Of a DNA stretch of 64,000 bases, positions 23,603-33,992 are shown one piece after another (position 1 is the first letter of the stretch; the number at the start of each line of letters is the position of its first letter). The notes beneath the pieces are model-generated. The model was not told the origin of the DNA. It saw nothing but the letters and a program-made list of their open reading frames with translations, and searched no databases. The stretch is from Entomortierella parvispora (taxonomy: Eukaryota > Mortierellomycota > Mortierellomycetes > Mortierellales > Mortierellaceae), in assembly GCA_963573315.1 (NCBI GenBank), contig OY752140.1, positions 3,162,001-3,226,000 on the forward strand, given 5' to 3'. The position numbers were made by a program, and so were the translations under genes.

Positions 23603-26128
23603 ATGCGTTTTTTGACGCTTTTGCCTGTCTTGGCCATTGCGGTGGCCGCACACGGAACTTTTGAGAAGCGCGCCCAGCCCGGCGTCCCCCAACCTGTCCC
23701 TGTTGACCTCCGTCCTTTGACTTGGGGAGATGTGAACATTATCCAGACCACCGGTAAGAGATGACCGTAGAATATTTGAACAATTGTCGCTCCTTTGATG
23801 ATGTCACTCAACGGGCTATGTGCTCTTCATTCACAATAGATACTCACGGATGGTTGGAGGGGTAAATTCGCCGTTGCATTCAAAGGCGCCTTTGGAGTTC
23901 CTTGTACAGCAAAATGCTCATGGGAATTCAAACAACGATCACTCATCCTCGCCTTCCTCCTTTCAAAAACCATTTAGTCATCTCCAGGAGGCTTCTTACT
24001 CGGCCGACTTTGGTGACTTTGCTTCGTTCCTGTACCACATGCGTCAACAGGCCGTCCACCGTCGCAAGGATCTGATGGTTGTTGACTCTGGAGGTAAAGA
24101 AGTTGTCTTTTCTTTTTCAGCTCGTCGAGTTTGATCCAGGAACTGCTTTTTTTATAGCCTCTGATCACATTCTGTTTTTTTTTTTTCTTACAGATTTGCA
24201 TGACGGAAATGGTCTTTCGGATGCCACTCCCTTGGATGCTTCCGCCTCGAACCCCGTCTTTGAAAAGGTTCGTAAACGGAGCAACAATGACACCAAGCGA
24301 GAGTGTTCTTGACGGAGAGGATTACGGGATGTAGTGATGGGCCATATCACTGAGAGCTGTTTGTCATCTAACAGACTCCTTTCTTTTCATCTTTCTTTGG
24401 TCGGTCAAATAGGTCAACTGTAAGAAAACACACTATGCTTGGCTCATCTGCATTTGTTCCCGACCCCTGTGATCGCTCGAGATGAGACTCTCACGCTCCA
24501 TTGAGAGCCCTTGAACACAACTAATATCCCATTCCTCTTTCTAACCGACTAGACGATGCGCTCTCCATTGGAAACCATGAGCTGTACTTGAATGATGTTG
24601 CTGAGGACACGTACAAGGTACGGATCCAGTTGTTTTTTTTTCCCAGCGCCAGGTTTTCCGAATCTAACCACTTCTTCCTTTGATGTAACCCCGACAGAAC
24701 TTTGCGCCCAAATGGGGCAGACGTTACCTGACCTCGAACGTCTTCATCACGGATGCTCACACCAACAAGACCGTCCCCATCGGCAACCTCTACAACAAGT
24801 TCCGTCTCAAGTACGGAACCACGGTCATGAGCTACGGTTTCCTCTACAACTTTGTTGGTGCTGCTAACAACACTGTGATTGAGCCCTCGAGCAAGACCGT
24901 CACCCTCCCTTGGTTCAAGAAGACCCTCGAGGAGGAAGTGGACATGTACTTGATTGTTGGACACATCCCCGTCCGTTGGGCCGAGGCCACCGCCGTGGTC
25001 AAGGCCATCCGTGCTGCTCACCCCTCCAAGCCCATTATCGTCATGGGTGGTCATTTGCACGTTCGTGATTTCACTGTCTACGATTCCCGTGCCTTCGGTA
25101 TGTCGGCTGGTCGTTACCTCGAGACTGTCGGTTGGATGTCCATCGATGGTGTTCACGATAAGGCCTGCAAGGTCGAAGCCCACTGCGTTGACAAGAAGCT
25201 GACCGTCACCCGTCGTTACCTCGACAACAACGTCGACACCTACAAGACTCACTCGTTGGCTCACCCCAAACAGAAATTTGATACCTGGAAGGGTAGTCAG
25301 ATCACGCGCGAGATCACCCAATTGCGAAAGACTTTGAACCTCTCGAACGCTTTGGGATGTGCTCCCCAGGACTACTACTTGAGCCGATACGCTTACACCG
25401 ACAGCCGCTCGCTCTTGAACTTAGTTGCCACCGAGGTCTTGCCTGTTGGAGTCATCAATGCCACCCGCCCTTACCCTGGTTACGCCATTGTCAACTCTGG
25501 ATCCCAGCGTTTTGATCTTTTCAAGGGACCCTTCACTTATGATGATACTTTCATCGTCAGCCCTTTCCATGATGCCTTTGTCTATGTCACTGTCCCATAC
25601 AAGGTAAACACCCCTCTCTCTCTCCCTCCCTCTACCCTTACACAGAAGCACAAGATGGATGGTTCCTGTTTCTTTTCACGGTTCATTTTCGCTGACATTT
25701 GTCTCTGATTTTGCTCTTTCAAAATTCAAATCCACTAGGTTGCCCAGGGTGTCCTCAGCGCACTTAACAACGCTCCTTACCAGAAGCGCGATCTCAGTGC
25801 TGCTCCTGCCCCTGTTACCAACGCCACACTCACCCCTGGTTATGTCACCAAGGATGACTATGGTTACGGTGGAGATGACTGGCCTCACAGCCCTATTCCC
25901 TATGTCAACGCTCCCAACTACATTGCCTCGCCTCTGCCAACTGGTTTGGCCGACACGGACTTGGTCGATGTGATTTGGTTGTCGTTCTTCTCTGACTTGA
26001 TGGACCCCATCTTGAAGACCTTGGACCCTGCCAACACCTATGTGGAGCAGACCTACCGCAGCGATATCGATACCAACACCATGTTCACTGCCTTTGTCAA
26101 GGCCAAGTGGAGTGGTACTACTTGCTAG
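23603..26128 (+). CDS. SMN1: Secreted metallophosphoesterase (5'-nucleotidase-like, YHR202W/Smn1 type)
   Basis: A calcineurin-like phosphoesterase expected in the secretory pathway, vacuole or wall. Eight exons: 23603-23753, 23840-23861, 23978-24093, 24194-24267, 24413-24419, 24553-24617, 24698-25603, 25739-26128; total 576 residues. A signal peptide (MRFLTLLPVLAIAVAAHG) is followed by all metal-binding blocks: DTHGWLEGH (Asp51, His53), SGDLHDGNG (Asp97), GNHEL (Asn131, His132), GHIP (His234) and GGHLH (His264, His266). The rest resembles the fungal YHR202W group, whose substrate is not settled. Exon 5 is only 7 nt (GTCAACT), yet it is required to keep frame and give FEKVNYDALSIGNHEL. A TATAAAAG box lies 104 nt upstream and AATAAA at 26175-26180 downstream. 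Confidence 0.92.
24413..24419 (+). other. 7-nt microexon of the metallophosphoesterase
   Basis: The sequence AG|GTCAACT|GTAAG shows an acceptor and donor seven bases apart. Skipping it would break the frame just before the GNHE metal-binding motif; including it gives the continuous family sequence EKVNYDALSIGNHE. Confidence 0.85.
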
Positions 26129-26174
26129 AAAAAAAAAAGGCGGCGTAATTATCCAAGAAAAGAAAAGAAAAACA

Positions 26175-26180
26175 AATAAA
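26175..26180 (+). terminator. AATAAA polyadenylation signal
   Basis: Canonical hexamer 47 nt after the metallophosphoesterase stop codon. Confidence 0.5.
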
Positions 26181-26446
26181 GTCCACAGGCAGAGTGCTGG
26201 GGCAACAATACGGCAAATATACAGAGAAAGAGAGAGAGAGGTGACCATTTCGTCCGTTAGGAACGCGTCCCACGCGCGAGTTTCATATGAAACAAAAAAG
26301 GCCATTTAAACCACATTGAAGCGGGGAGTTGCACCGCCGCTGAACACGTCCATTGCGGCTACAACATTGTGGCTACAAAAGTTGACAAACCCATTCTACA
26401 AGGGTCAAGTGGTGAGTGTGAGAACAATACTTTACAGAAAGCTGGC

Positions 26447-26474
26447 TTTTTTTTTTTTTTTTTTTTTTTTTTTT
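26447..26474 (+). repeat. T28 homopolymer
   Basis: A run of 28 T lies in the 371-nt gap between the convergent metallophosphoesterase and second FWNP gene. On the minus strand it directly follows the stop codon region of the FWNP gene. No other feature is seen in the gap. Confidence 0.9.
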
Positions 26475-26499
26475 GTTTTTGATAAAAGTGTGGTAGAAT

Positions 26500-27459
26500 C
26501 TACGGATTCCAAAACTCTTCCAGTGGTTGTTTCAAATCTTTACTCGTGGATTTCGTCGTGTCAGCCGAGATCGAGGAGGAGTTCATTCCATCAGGGTGCA
26601 GCAACAGACCTGCTCGTCTTTGGTTTCTTTTATGATACGCGTCATAGGCTTCTTTGAAGGTCGAACCCCTTTGAAGCCCAGGTCTTTCCTGTTGTAGTTT
26701 TTGTTGGAGCTGTTGATCTTGTTCTCGATAATGTTCCGCCATCCGTCTTCTTCGGCGGATGATCACAATCGCCATGGTCACGGTGACTAGAGCCACTGCG
26801 CTGGCGACGGATATTAAAACGGTTTTTACAGAAGTTTTGCTGGAGGATGATCCCACAGGATTGAAGCCGCCGAGGTTAGAGCCGCCAAAGTTAGAGCCGC
26901 CGAGGTTGGAGCCACCCAGGTTGGAGCCACCCAGGTTGGAGCTTCCAGGACTTGAATTAGGACTGTCAGGATTGGGTACACCTTTTTTTTTTTTTTTTTT
27001 TTTTTTTTTTGAAATGTTACAGATATGGCAGAAGAAAAAGAGTTAGAAGAGCGACCAAGGGAAAACCACAAGGCCAAAATGATATCACAGAGGACAATAT
27101 AGCTCACTCATACTTGTGGCTCGAGCAAGGGTGGGGATCGGAGATGCGATAGTACCTGAACTGCTGCTGCTGGTACTAGAAGGTTGATGTGTGACAGGGA
27201 CCACTATGGTCGTCGTCGAAAGAGGAGGGGGATCCTTATCAGGGGGAGATACAGAGTTGGAAGGCAGAACTTTTGTAGACGTTTTTTTGCCTCCATTCAA
27301 AGTAATAGGAGGTGGCACCGACGGCGGAGGCGCCAGAGGAGGCCCCATACCGGCGCCGGACGGGATGAGACCTTCAACCTCCATCGCAGAGAACGAAAAA
27401 AGTAGCAAAGACGAGCAAAATAACATGGCGGTCGGAGACGTTGACCAGGTCGGGAACAT
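26500..27459 (-). CDS. Second FWNP-tail single-pass membrane protein
   Basis: Unrecognised family and a paralog of the gene at 4.2-5.1 kb. Two exons (27459-27114 and 26981-26500, phase 1) give 275 residues. It has a likely signal peptide, a Pro/Ser/Thr-rich stalk, five near-perfect GGSNL repeats, a transmembrane helix (KTVLISVASAVALVTVTMAI), basic RRRRR, a Gln/Glu-rich tail with EAYDAYH, and the ending PLEEFWNP. The intron acceptor is preceded by a run of A (T28 on the plus strand, 26983-27010), an unusual polypurine acceptor. A TATATAG at 27476-27482 sits only 17 nt before the first ATG, so Met12 (ATG ending 27424-27426) may be the real start; the N-terminus from Met1 however resembles the paralog. 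Extracellular stalk and cytosolic tail orientation is inferred from the positive-inside rule. Confidence 0.75.
26886..26960 (-). repeat. Tandem 15-bp repeat coding GGSNL
   Basis: The plus strand shows repeated AGGTTGGAGCCACCC-like units (five copies, the first two on the coding strand nearly identical). They encode consecutive Gly-Gly-Ser-Asn-Leu/Phe units just outside the transmembrane helix of the second FWNP protein, probably a flexible juxtamembrane spacer. Confidence 0.8.
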
Positions 27460-28671
27460 GGGTGAGGTCAGAGGGCTATATACAAAGGTGTTGCCAGGCT
27501 GATTCCTGGGGTGAAAGTGAAAAAGTGTCCGAAGGAAAAAAATCGGAGTGGAGAGCGTGAAAAGGAAAAGAGTGATGAGTCTCAAAAGACCCTGTAAAGG
27601 TTGAAAGTGTGAAGCTGAGGAGAACATCATCGGGTCATTAGATGGAGGAAGGCATCGGGTAACAGGCGTGAGGTCAAGAAGGGACAAAGAGAGAAAGAAA
27701 ACAAAACAATACTTTTTTCTTTTTTCATAGAGGTTGTGAGTCTTGTTCTTATAATGATGTTCAAAAGGACCAGCCTTCTTGGGCATGGTCCAAGCGCTAT
27801 CGTGTTCAAAACAGCTTACCACAAACTGCCTTACCTCACAAGGGAAAAGAACATCTTCTTCGCTCTCCCCGCGGGTTGACTATAAGGCAGAACGGTCGTT
27901 CGATTTGTACAAACAACTCCTTCTGCACCGCCCTTTTCCTTCTCGACAAAGGCGACACATCCCTTTTGAACAAGCAAGAATCCACTGGCACAAAAAGAGA
28001 GCAAGGAGTTGATCGAAACCGTGAGCCTGTATCCCAACAGCCGAAAGCCGGCGTGTTGTTTTGCGCCGTTGTGAAGGGTCCGGGCGTACGCAGACATTCC
28101 TTGACAACCACGAGTGCCACATGTCGAATGGAAATGCCCCGACCCGCAAGGCTCTTTTATCTGTGCGGATAGCTGGGCAGATTGGGAGTCTAACGGGTGT
28201 TTGCCCTGACATCATCATGGCAGTCGCTTGGTACCCTCCCTTTCCTCCTTTCCCTTTAGTAGAGTCATCTTGAACATCCCGCTGCTAGTAAGATCGTGCT
28301 TGTCACTTTTTTGCCGTGGAATTTGAGTATGATTACGACGTATTTTTTTCATTCTCGACGCGCAGCGCTGTGCCTCCCGCCAACTCGATCCGAAGGTCAT
28401 TTCGTGTGAGGACGATCAGAGCAGATCATCGGGGGCTCTCCTTTCTGACCAACAGGGACATCTGAGGCAAGGACAATAAGTCTGCTCCCATTTGCCACCA
28501 TCGAACTGCTTGCTGCAGCGAGACGTCCTTTTTTTTTTTTTTGGTGGCAACAGAATGAAGAAGAAAGTGGTGGCGACCTTGGTCGGTTGTTATTATTGTA
28601 CATGAGAAGATTTCTAAAAAGTATATGCTAATCTACAGTGTGCGGGCTCCTGCAAGTCTCTCGCCTTTTCT
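27460..28671. other. Intergenic region
   Basis: About 1.2 kb with no supported gene. Several 60-110-codon frames overlap each other on both strands at 27.8-28.2 kb without splice logic or recognisable protein sense. The left end is the promoter of the second FWNP gene; the right end (28520-28671) is the 3' flank of the next minus-strand gene and includes a T14-15 run near 28529. Confidence 0.4.
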
Positions 28672-29952
28672 TTAAACAAGCTGAGAGTCAGGAGGAGAGG
28701 GTATGTTGGAAGAAGAGAGATCTGAGAGGGACTTTGTCAAGGCGGGGATGTTAATTTCCTCCCTCCTAGGCGATGATCCGCGGCCCAAAATCCGGGAAGG
28801 GGATGGAGAGCGCTCCAGCATATCGGGGGCCGTTACCAAAAACGATGCATGGGAGGACTCCCGCTTCAGAGTCGATGGGAATCGGACCGTTGCCGGACGA
28901 GAGAAGAGATTGGTGGTGTCCCGAGGTCGTCTTGGGACGAAGCCAGGCTTTTCTTGAGAGGAGGACGAAGAGGAGGCTGCTGCGGGGGCAGCTGTGGGTG
29001 AGAATCGGTTGGTCGTGTCGCGAGGACGTCTAGGCACAAAGCGGGGCTTTTCTTCTTGCACTGCAGGGGCAGCGGGAGGAGGAGGGGCAAGAGAACTGAA
29101 GAGGGGGTTGTGCGCAAGCTGCATCGACACGTCCTCGTCCTGTTCTTCCTCGTCATCGTCATTGTTATCGTCATCGTCATCGTCGCTCACATCTGGGGAC
29201 CAGCAGGAAGAGAGAGAAGATGAAGGTGGTGGCGAGTAAGAGAAGAACGGTTTAGGGGGCAGAGGAGAGGAGGGTCGTCTGAAGTGGAAGGTAGGCGAGT
29301 TGGAGCCCTGAGAGCTTGGAGGTGACATGGAGAAGTTGCTTTCTTGAGAAGAGCTGCTGCCGCCGACGACGCGATTCAGAATCTGGGCAAAATCCAAGAT
29401 CTCGGGAGTGGAGGTCAAAAGCTCGAGTTCCTGTTCTGTGTCGTCGAGGCAAATGACCTCGGGGCTGCTGGGCAGGCTGCAGCTGTCGTAGACGTACTCT
29501 GAGTTCAAGGACAGGTCAAAGCGCACGCGTTTTTCCTTGTGGCGAGACTCGGCGCCAGGGCTGAGTCGGATGCGCTTGGTCATGTTGTCGGCCTGGAGGG
29601 CGAGGGTGGGCGAGACTGACCGTGCTCGGGAAAAGGCACCAAACTGGAAAACTGGCAACGACGATCGGGTGAGGTCAATAACGCCAGGGTCCGAGCGGCC
29701 CTTGTGCTCCTGGTCCTCGTCATCATCATCTCCATGGTCCTGTTCGCCGTCCTGCAGCTTGTTGTCTTCTTCGTCCGCGTCATTCGAGTCTTGACTTGAG
29801 CTGCCAAGCTGGAAGAGGGAAGGAAGGGGCGTCTGGGTGCGAGCGAGTCGAGCTGTGAAGTTGGAGGGTGCTGCGGCAGTAGAATTGCTTGGCGAGGACA
29901 TTGGGGAGCTGAAGGGTGCATCGTTGTTGTGGTTATTGAAGAAGGATGCCAT
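28672..29952 (-). CDS. Acidic disordered protein with two SUMO-interacting-like motifs and RVRF
   Basis: Family not recognised; single exon, 426 residues. Residues 57-85 are strongly acidic and lead into VIDLT (91-95), the classic core of a SUMO-interacting motif. A second SIM-like core, VICLDD with trailing Glu/Asp, is at 166-171. Residues 142-145 read RVRF, fitting the RVxF protein phosphatase 1 docking pattern. The C-terminal half carries an imperfect internal repeat (FVPRRPRDTTNRFSP and FVPRRPRDTTNLFSR) and a DDDDDDNNDDDEEEQDED run. No catalytic domain is present. The motifs suggest a nuclear adaptor, but each is short and could arise by chance. A minus-strand TATAAA at 30301-30306 would give a leader of about 320 nt containing the GA/TC repeat. 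Confidence 0.78.
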   Translation of the reverse strand: MASFFNNHNNDAPFSSPMSSPSNSTAAAPSNFTARLARTQTPLPSLFQLGSSSQDSNDADEEDNKLQDGEQDHGDDDDEDQEHKGRSDPGVIDLTRSSLPVFQFGAFSRARSVSPTLALQADNMTKRIRLSPGAESRHKEKRVRFDLSLNSEYVYDSCSLPSSPEVICLDDTEQELELLTSTPEILDFAQILNRVVGGSSSSQESNFSMSPPSSQGSNSPTFHFRRPSSPLPPKPFFSYSPPPSSSLSSCWSPDVSDDDDDDNNDDDEEEQDEDVSMQLAHNPLFSSLAPPPPAAPAVQEEKPRFVPRRPRDTTNRFSPTAAPAAASSSSSSQEKPGFVPRRPRDTTNLFSRPATVRFPSTLKRESSHASFLVTAPDMLERSPSPSRILGRGSSPRREEINIPALTKSLSDLSSSNIPSPPDSQLV

Positions 29953-30177
29953 TGCTTGGATGCCGACCAGCCGGTGGAATGAAGCGTTTTTTTTTTGTTT
30001 TGCGCTTTCTCTGCCAAGGGGGTGTTTGGTCCAGACGGCTTTTGTTTGTGTCTTGTGGGGATGGAGAAATGTGATTGCTGGCGGGGAGGAGACTGACTGA
30101 TTTTGAAAGATGCAAAAGGGGTAAAAGGTGGTTTTCTATGAATCAAAAGGCCAAGGGAGGAGAGGAAGCAGAAATAA

Positions 30178-30230
<53 letters not shown>

Positions 30231-30915
30231 GTCGACGAGAGAAGGAGATGAATGAAATAAAGAATGAAGAGATGGGAAAAGAGCCGAATGCGCCGAAGGG
30301 TTTATATCAGGAGGAGCAAGGTCAACCCAGATGGACCGCCACTGTCGCGGTCAAACGAGGTGGGACGGGGTCGATGTGTCTGCATGTAGGCAATGTATTG
30401 TGCGCAAGGGGGGCTGTGCATTGTGTGCATTGTGCCTGATGGCGCTCCTGTCTTGCTTGATGCAAATCGCACGTGACACTGTCAATAAGAGAGGGTAGAG
30501 CGTGCGGATCAGAGACACAAAAAAGAGTCGTTGCAGTGCAGCAGACCAGTGCTGCAGGCCGTGTTTCGTCTTTTTTTTTTTTTTTTTTTTTTTTTTCCCT
30601 TCTTTGCTTCCTTCTTTGTCTTCGTTTTCCACCCTTTGAAGTTTGAACGCGCCGCCCTTTTTGTCTTGTTTCTTCCCCTTCTCCTTTCCTCTCTCTCTCT
30701 GTCTTTCTCTTTTTCTTTCCTTCTCTTTCTCCCCCCCCCCCCCCTCTCCCTCTCCCCTCTCCTCCAGCCCCTCCTCCCCTATTGCCCTCTCTGCTCCCAG
30801 GGCAAAACACTTCTCACTCACTCACTCACACCAACCCATTCACTGTCCATTCCGACAAAAGCTCTGCACACCTAGCAACCTCTCGATCCAACCTGCACCT
30901 GCACCACCCTTCGAC
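29953..30915. promoter_or_regulatory. Divergent promoter region with simple repeats
   Basis: Lies between the SIM-motif gene (-) and the phosphate transporter (+). It holds a minus-strand TATAAA (30301-30306), CACGTG at 30470-30475, a T26 run (30571-30596), a C14 run (30731-30744) and CT-rich tracts typical of plus-strand leaders up to the ATG at 30916. Confidence 0.5.
30184..30229 (+). repeat. (GA)n dinucleotide repeat, about 23 units
   Basis: Uninterrupted GA repeat. On the minus strand it is a CT repeat inside the predicted 5' leader of the SIM-motif protein gene, between its TATA box and ATG. Confidence 0.95.
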
Positions 30916-33900
30916 ATGAAGTTTTCGCATCAGCTGCAGTTCAACATTGTGCCTGAATGGGCCGACTACTACCTGGCGTAAGAACAGAATCAATGTTGAA
31001 GAAGAAGAAAAAAAAAAAAAAAAAAAAAAAAAGCCTGCGACACGAAATGTCGCGGATCAGTGAGCGGGCATGTGCACATGGGCTGATCGTCTTTCATCAC
31101 CAAACTCATTCAATAACGTGCTTTTGTTTCCCTCATCATACCACAGTTATGATAACCTGAAAAAAATTATTTACCAGGTTGAGAAGGACCTTGTCGCCGT
31201 TGGTGCAGCCTCGAACAATGACCTTGAATCAGGAGCGGGACCTCAGGAGCCCAATGAACGCACTGGCCTCCTCACCTCTGGTGCGCACGTAACGGCCAAG
31301 GCAAAGGCCAACAACATGTTTTTGCCCGCCCTCGATAAGGAACTGGAAAAAATCGTCACCTTCTACTACAAGAAGGAACGTGAGCTCTACGCCGAGGTGG
31401 AAGCCTTGGCCTCCGATGTCGAGTTTGTTGAAAACTTTGATCCCAACGTTTCCACCCGCCTGTCGGGCTCTGGTCATCTCACCGCGGGTGGTCCCAAGAC
31501 TGTGGCTGGCGGCGGCGTACGCAGGACCAGGACCAGAAACAACAGCCGGGCCAGTCGTGGATCAACTCTGGGTCGGTCTGGAAGCTGGCGCTATGATGAA
31601 GCTCTGGCCGTGGCCAATGCGGCTGCGCTCAAGACCGCAGAAGAAGTCGCCAATAGCGCAGATCATACGGGCCCGACATTGAACGGACACGGCCCAGGAT
31701 CGTCCTCCGAAGCTACTGCTATCAACAGCTTGGATCATGGACACGATGAGGATGATGAAGAACACGATCAGGACGACGACGACATCAAGAGCCTCTGGTT
31801 TGACCCCGAAATGGAACAGGAACGGATGCGTTTCCGCCATAATTGTATCGAGATGTTTGTTAACCTGTCTGAGCTCCAGGCCTACGCCAAACTCAACAAC
31901 ACTGGATTCTCAAAGATCTTGAAAAAGTACGACAAGGTGTCTGAGAACAACACCAAGAAAGTCTACATGAACCAGGTTGTTCTATTGGCTTACCCCTTCA
32001 AACAAGACACCACTGCCAAGCTTCAGGAGCAGATTGATCGAGTTCGCACCATCTACGCAAGGATCTTTACCAACGGCGACGATGAAGTTGCCAAGCGCTC
32101 ATTGCGAATGCATCTCAAGGAGCACATGGTCTGGGAGCGCAACACGATTTGGAGAGATATGATTGGTATTGAACGCAAGAGTCAGGCCGTCGGAGTTCGC
32201 CCTTCATCCGCATTGAAGACAGGGCCCATCGTTGTTCGAACACCTTTGGGCGACATTCAACTCCCCGAGCTCTTCTCCCGGGATGCCCTTGTGTTGTTGG
32301 CATGCTGCACCATCTTTGTAGTGTTACTGAACATTCAGATGTTTGAGGGACCCGAGCAACAAAACTGCTTTGCCATCCTCATCTTTGCGTCACTTCTTTG
32401 GGCAACGGAGGTCAGTCCATGAATTCCTTGTTTCTTTGCCCGCGCAATTTTCTGCCCTGAGCATGCTTGATGCTTTGTGTCACCATGAGATTGGACGAAT
32501 GAAAACTCGCTAACGAGCTGTGCATGCATTTGAACTGTTTATTATAGGCCATGCCCCTCTTTGTCACCTCATTATTGGTTCCTCTTTTGGTTGTCATGTT
32601 GAGGGTCATGCGCGACGATGACGAAGATCACACGCGTCTTGATTCCCATGCTGCTGCAAAAAAGATCTTCTCTCTTATGTTTTCGCCCGTGATCATGCTG
32701 TTGCTCGGAGGATTCGCTGTGGCTGCCGCCATGAGCAAGTTCCACATTGCCAAGGCAATGGCCACTGTCGTCCTATCCAAGGCAGGAACTCGTCCCAGTG
32801 CTGTGTTGCTCGCCAACATGCTGGTTGCTACTGTGGCAAGCATGTGGATCAGTAACGTGGCTGCTCCTGTTCTCTGCTTTTCCTTGATCCAGGTCTGTTC
32901 GAATGACATGTATTCCACTAGAAGAAAAAACTGGCCATTTTAACGCAGACGACTAATAACCTCTGAATATCCACTTCCCTACAGCCCATTCTTCGGACAC
33001 TTCCGCCAGGATCTTCCTTCTCAAAGTGCTTGATTCTCGGAATCGCGTTGGCTTCTAATGTGGGTGGTATGGCCTCGCCTATTAGCTCCCCTCAAAACAT
33101 TATTGCCATCGAGTACATGAGCCCTGCACCCAGCTGGCTCGAGTGGTTCGTGATTGCCCTCCCGATCTGCCTTGTATGTGACCTCGCTATTTGGGCACTG
33201 CTGCTTTGGACCTACGAGCCTTCTGCCAATACCCCAACCATCAGCACCATTCGCTCGACCAAGGATCCCATCACTGGCACCCAGGTCTTTGTCTGTACCG
33301 TAACTGTTGTGACCATCATTCTCTGGTGCTTTGAACATCGCTTGGAATGGCTGTTCGGAGATATGGGCTTGATTGCTATCATCCCGTTGTTGGCGTTCTT
33401 TGGCACCGGTATCTTGACCAAGGAGGATTTCAACAACTTTTTGTGGACGGTTATTATTCTGGCCATGGGAGGCATTTCCTTGGGCAAGGCTGTCGAGTCT
33501 TCGGGACTGTTGCATATGATTGCAATGCAGGTGCAACATTACGTCAAGGACATGTCTGCGTTTGCTGTTTGCTGTGTTTTCGCGTCGATGGTTCTGGTGA
33601 TCGCTACGTTCATTTCGCATACCGTTGGTGCTCTTATCATTCTTCCCATCGTCGCTCAAGTCGGTGCAACATTGCCAGATCCCCATCCCCGCCTTTTGGT
33701 TATGGTAAGTGAATAGACTGACGGGTGTTTAAAGTGCCTGTGAATTGCGGCTAACGCGTCATTTTTCTCTTTCCTGTGTCTCTTTTAGTCGGCCGCATTA
33801 ATGTGCTCTGGCGCCATGGGTCTGCCAGTGTCTGGATTCCCCAACATGAATGCTATCATGATGGAAAACGACATGGGTCAACCTTACTTGGCCACGATTG

Positions 33901-33992
33901 ACTTTGTCAAAGTCGGTATTCCATCCAGTGCAGTGGCATGCTTGACCATCGTCACACTCGGCTACGGACTGATGACTCTTCTGGGATGGTAG
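30916..33992 (+). CDS. SPX-domain low-affinity phosphate transporter (Pho87/Pho90 type)
   Basis: Imports inorganic phosphate across the plasma membrane (or vacuolar membrane in the Pho91 branch), controlled by inositol pyrophosphate binding to the SPX domain. Five exons: 30916-30977, 31147-32410, 32548-32892, 32985-33704, 33789-33992; 864 residues, close to yeast Pho90. The N-terminus MKFSHQLQFNIVPEWADYYL starts an SPX domain; the Lys surface helix GFSKILKKYDKVS near residues 270-290 is present. The rest is an SLC13/CitMHS-like transporter with about 12 hydrophobic segments, including conserved SNVGGMASPISSPQN and MGLPVSGFPN loops. The exact yeast ortholog (Pho87, Pho90 or Pho91) cannot be decided by eye. 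Intron 1 contains an A-rich homopolymer near 31008-31032. Confidence 0.95.

Noticed and set aside
27831-28218. Overlapping frames in three phases near 28 kb
   Set aside because: Three mutually overlapping frames of similar length without splice sites or protein-like composition; consistent with chance in GC-balanced DNA.
30351-30821. Lys/Glu-rich minus-strand frame
   Set aside because: Product of the T26, C14 and CT-rich leader tracts on the other strand; pure low complexity.
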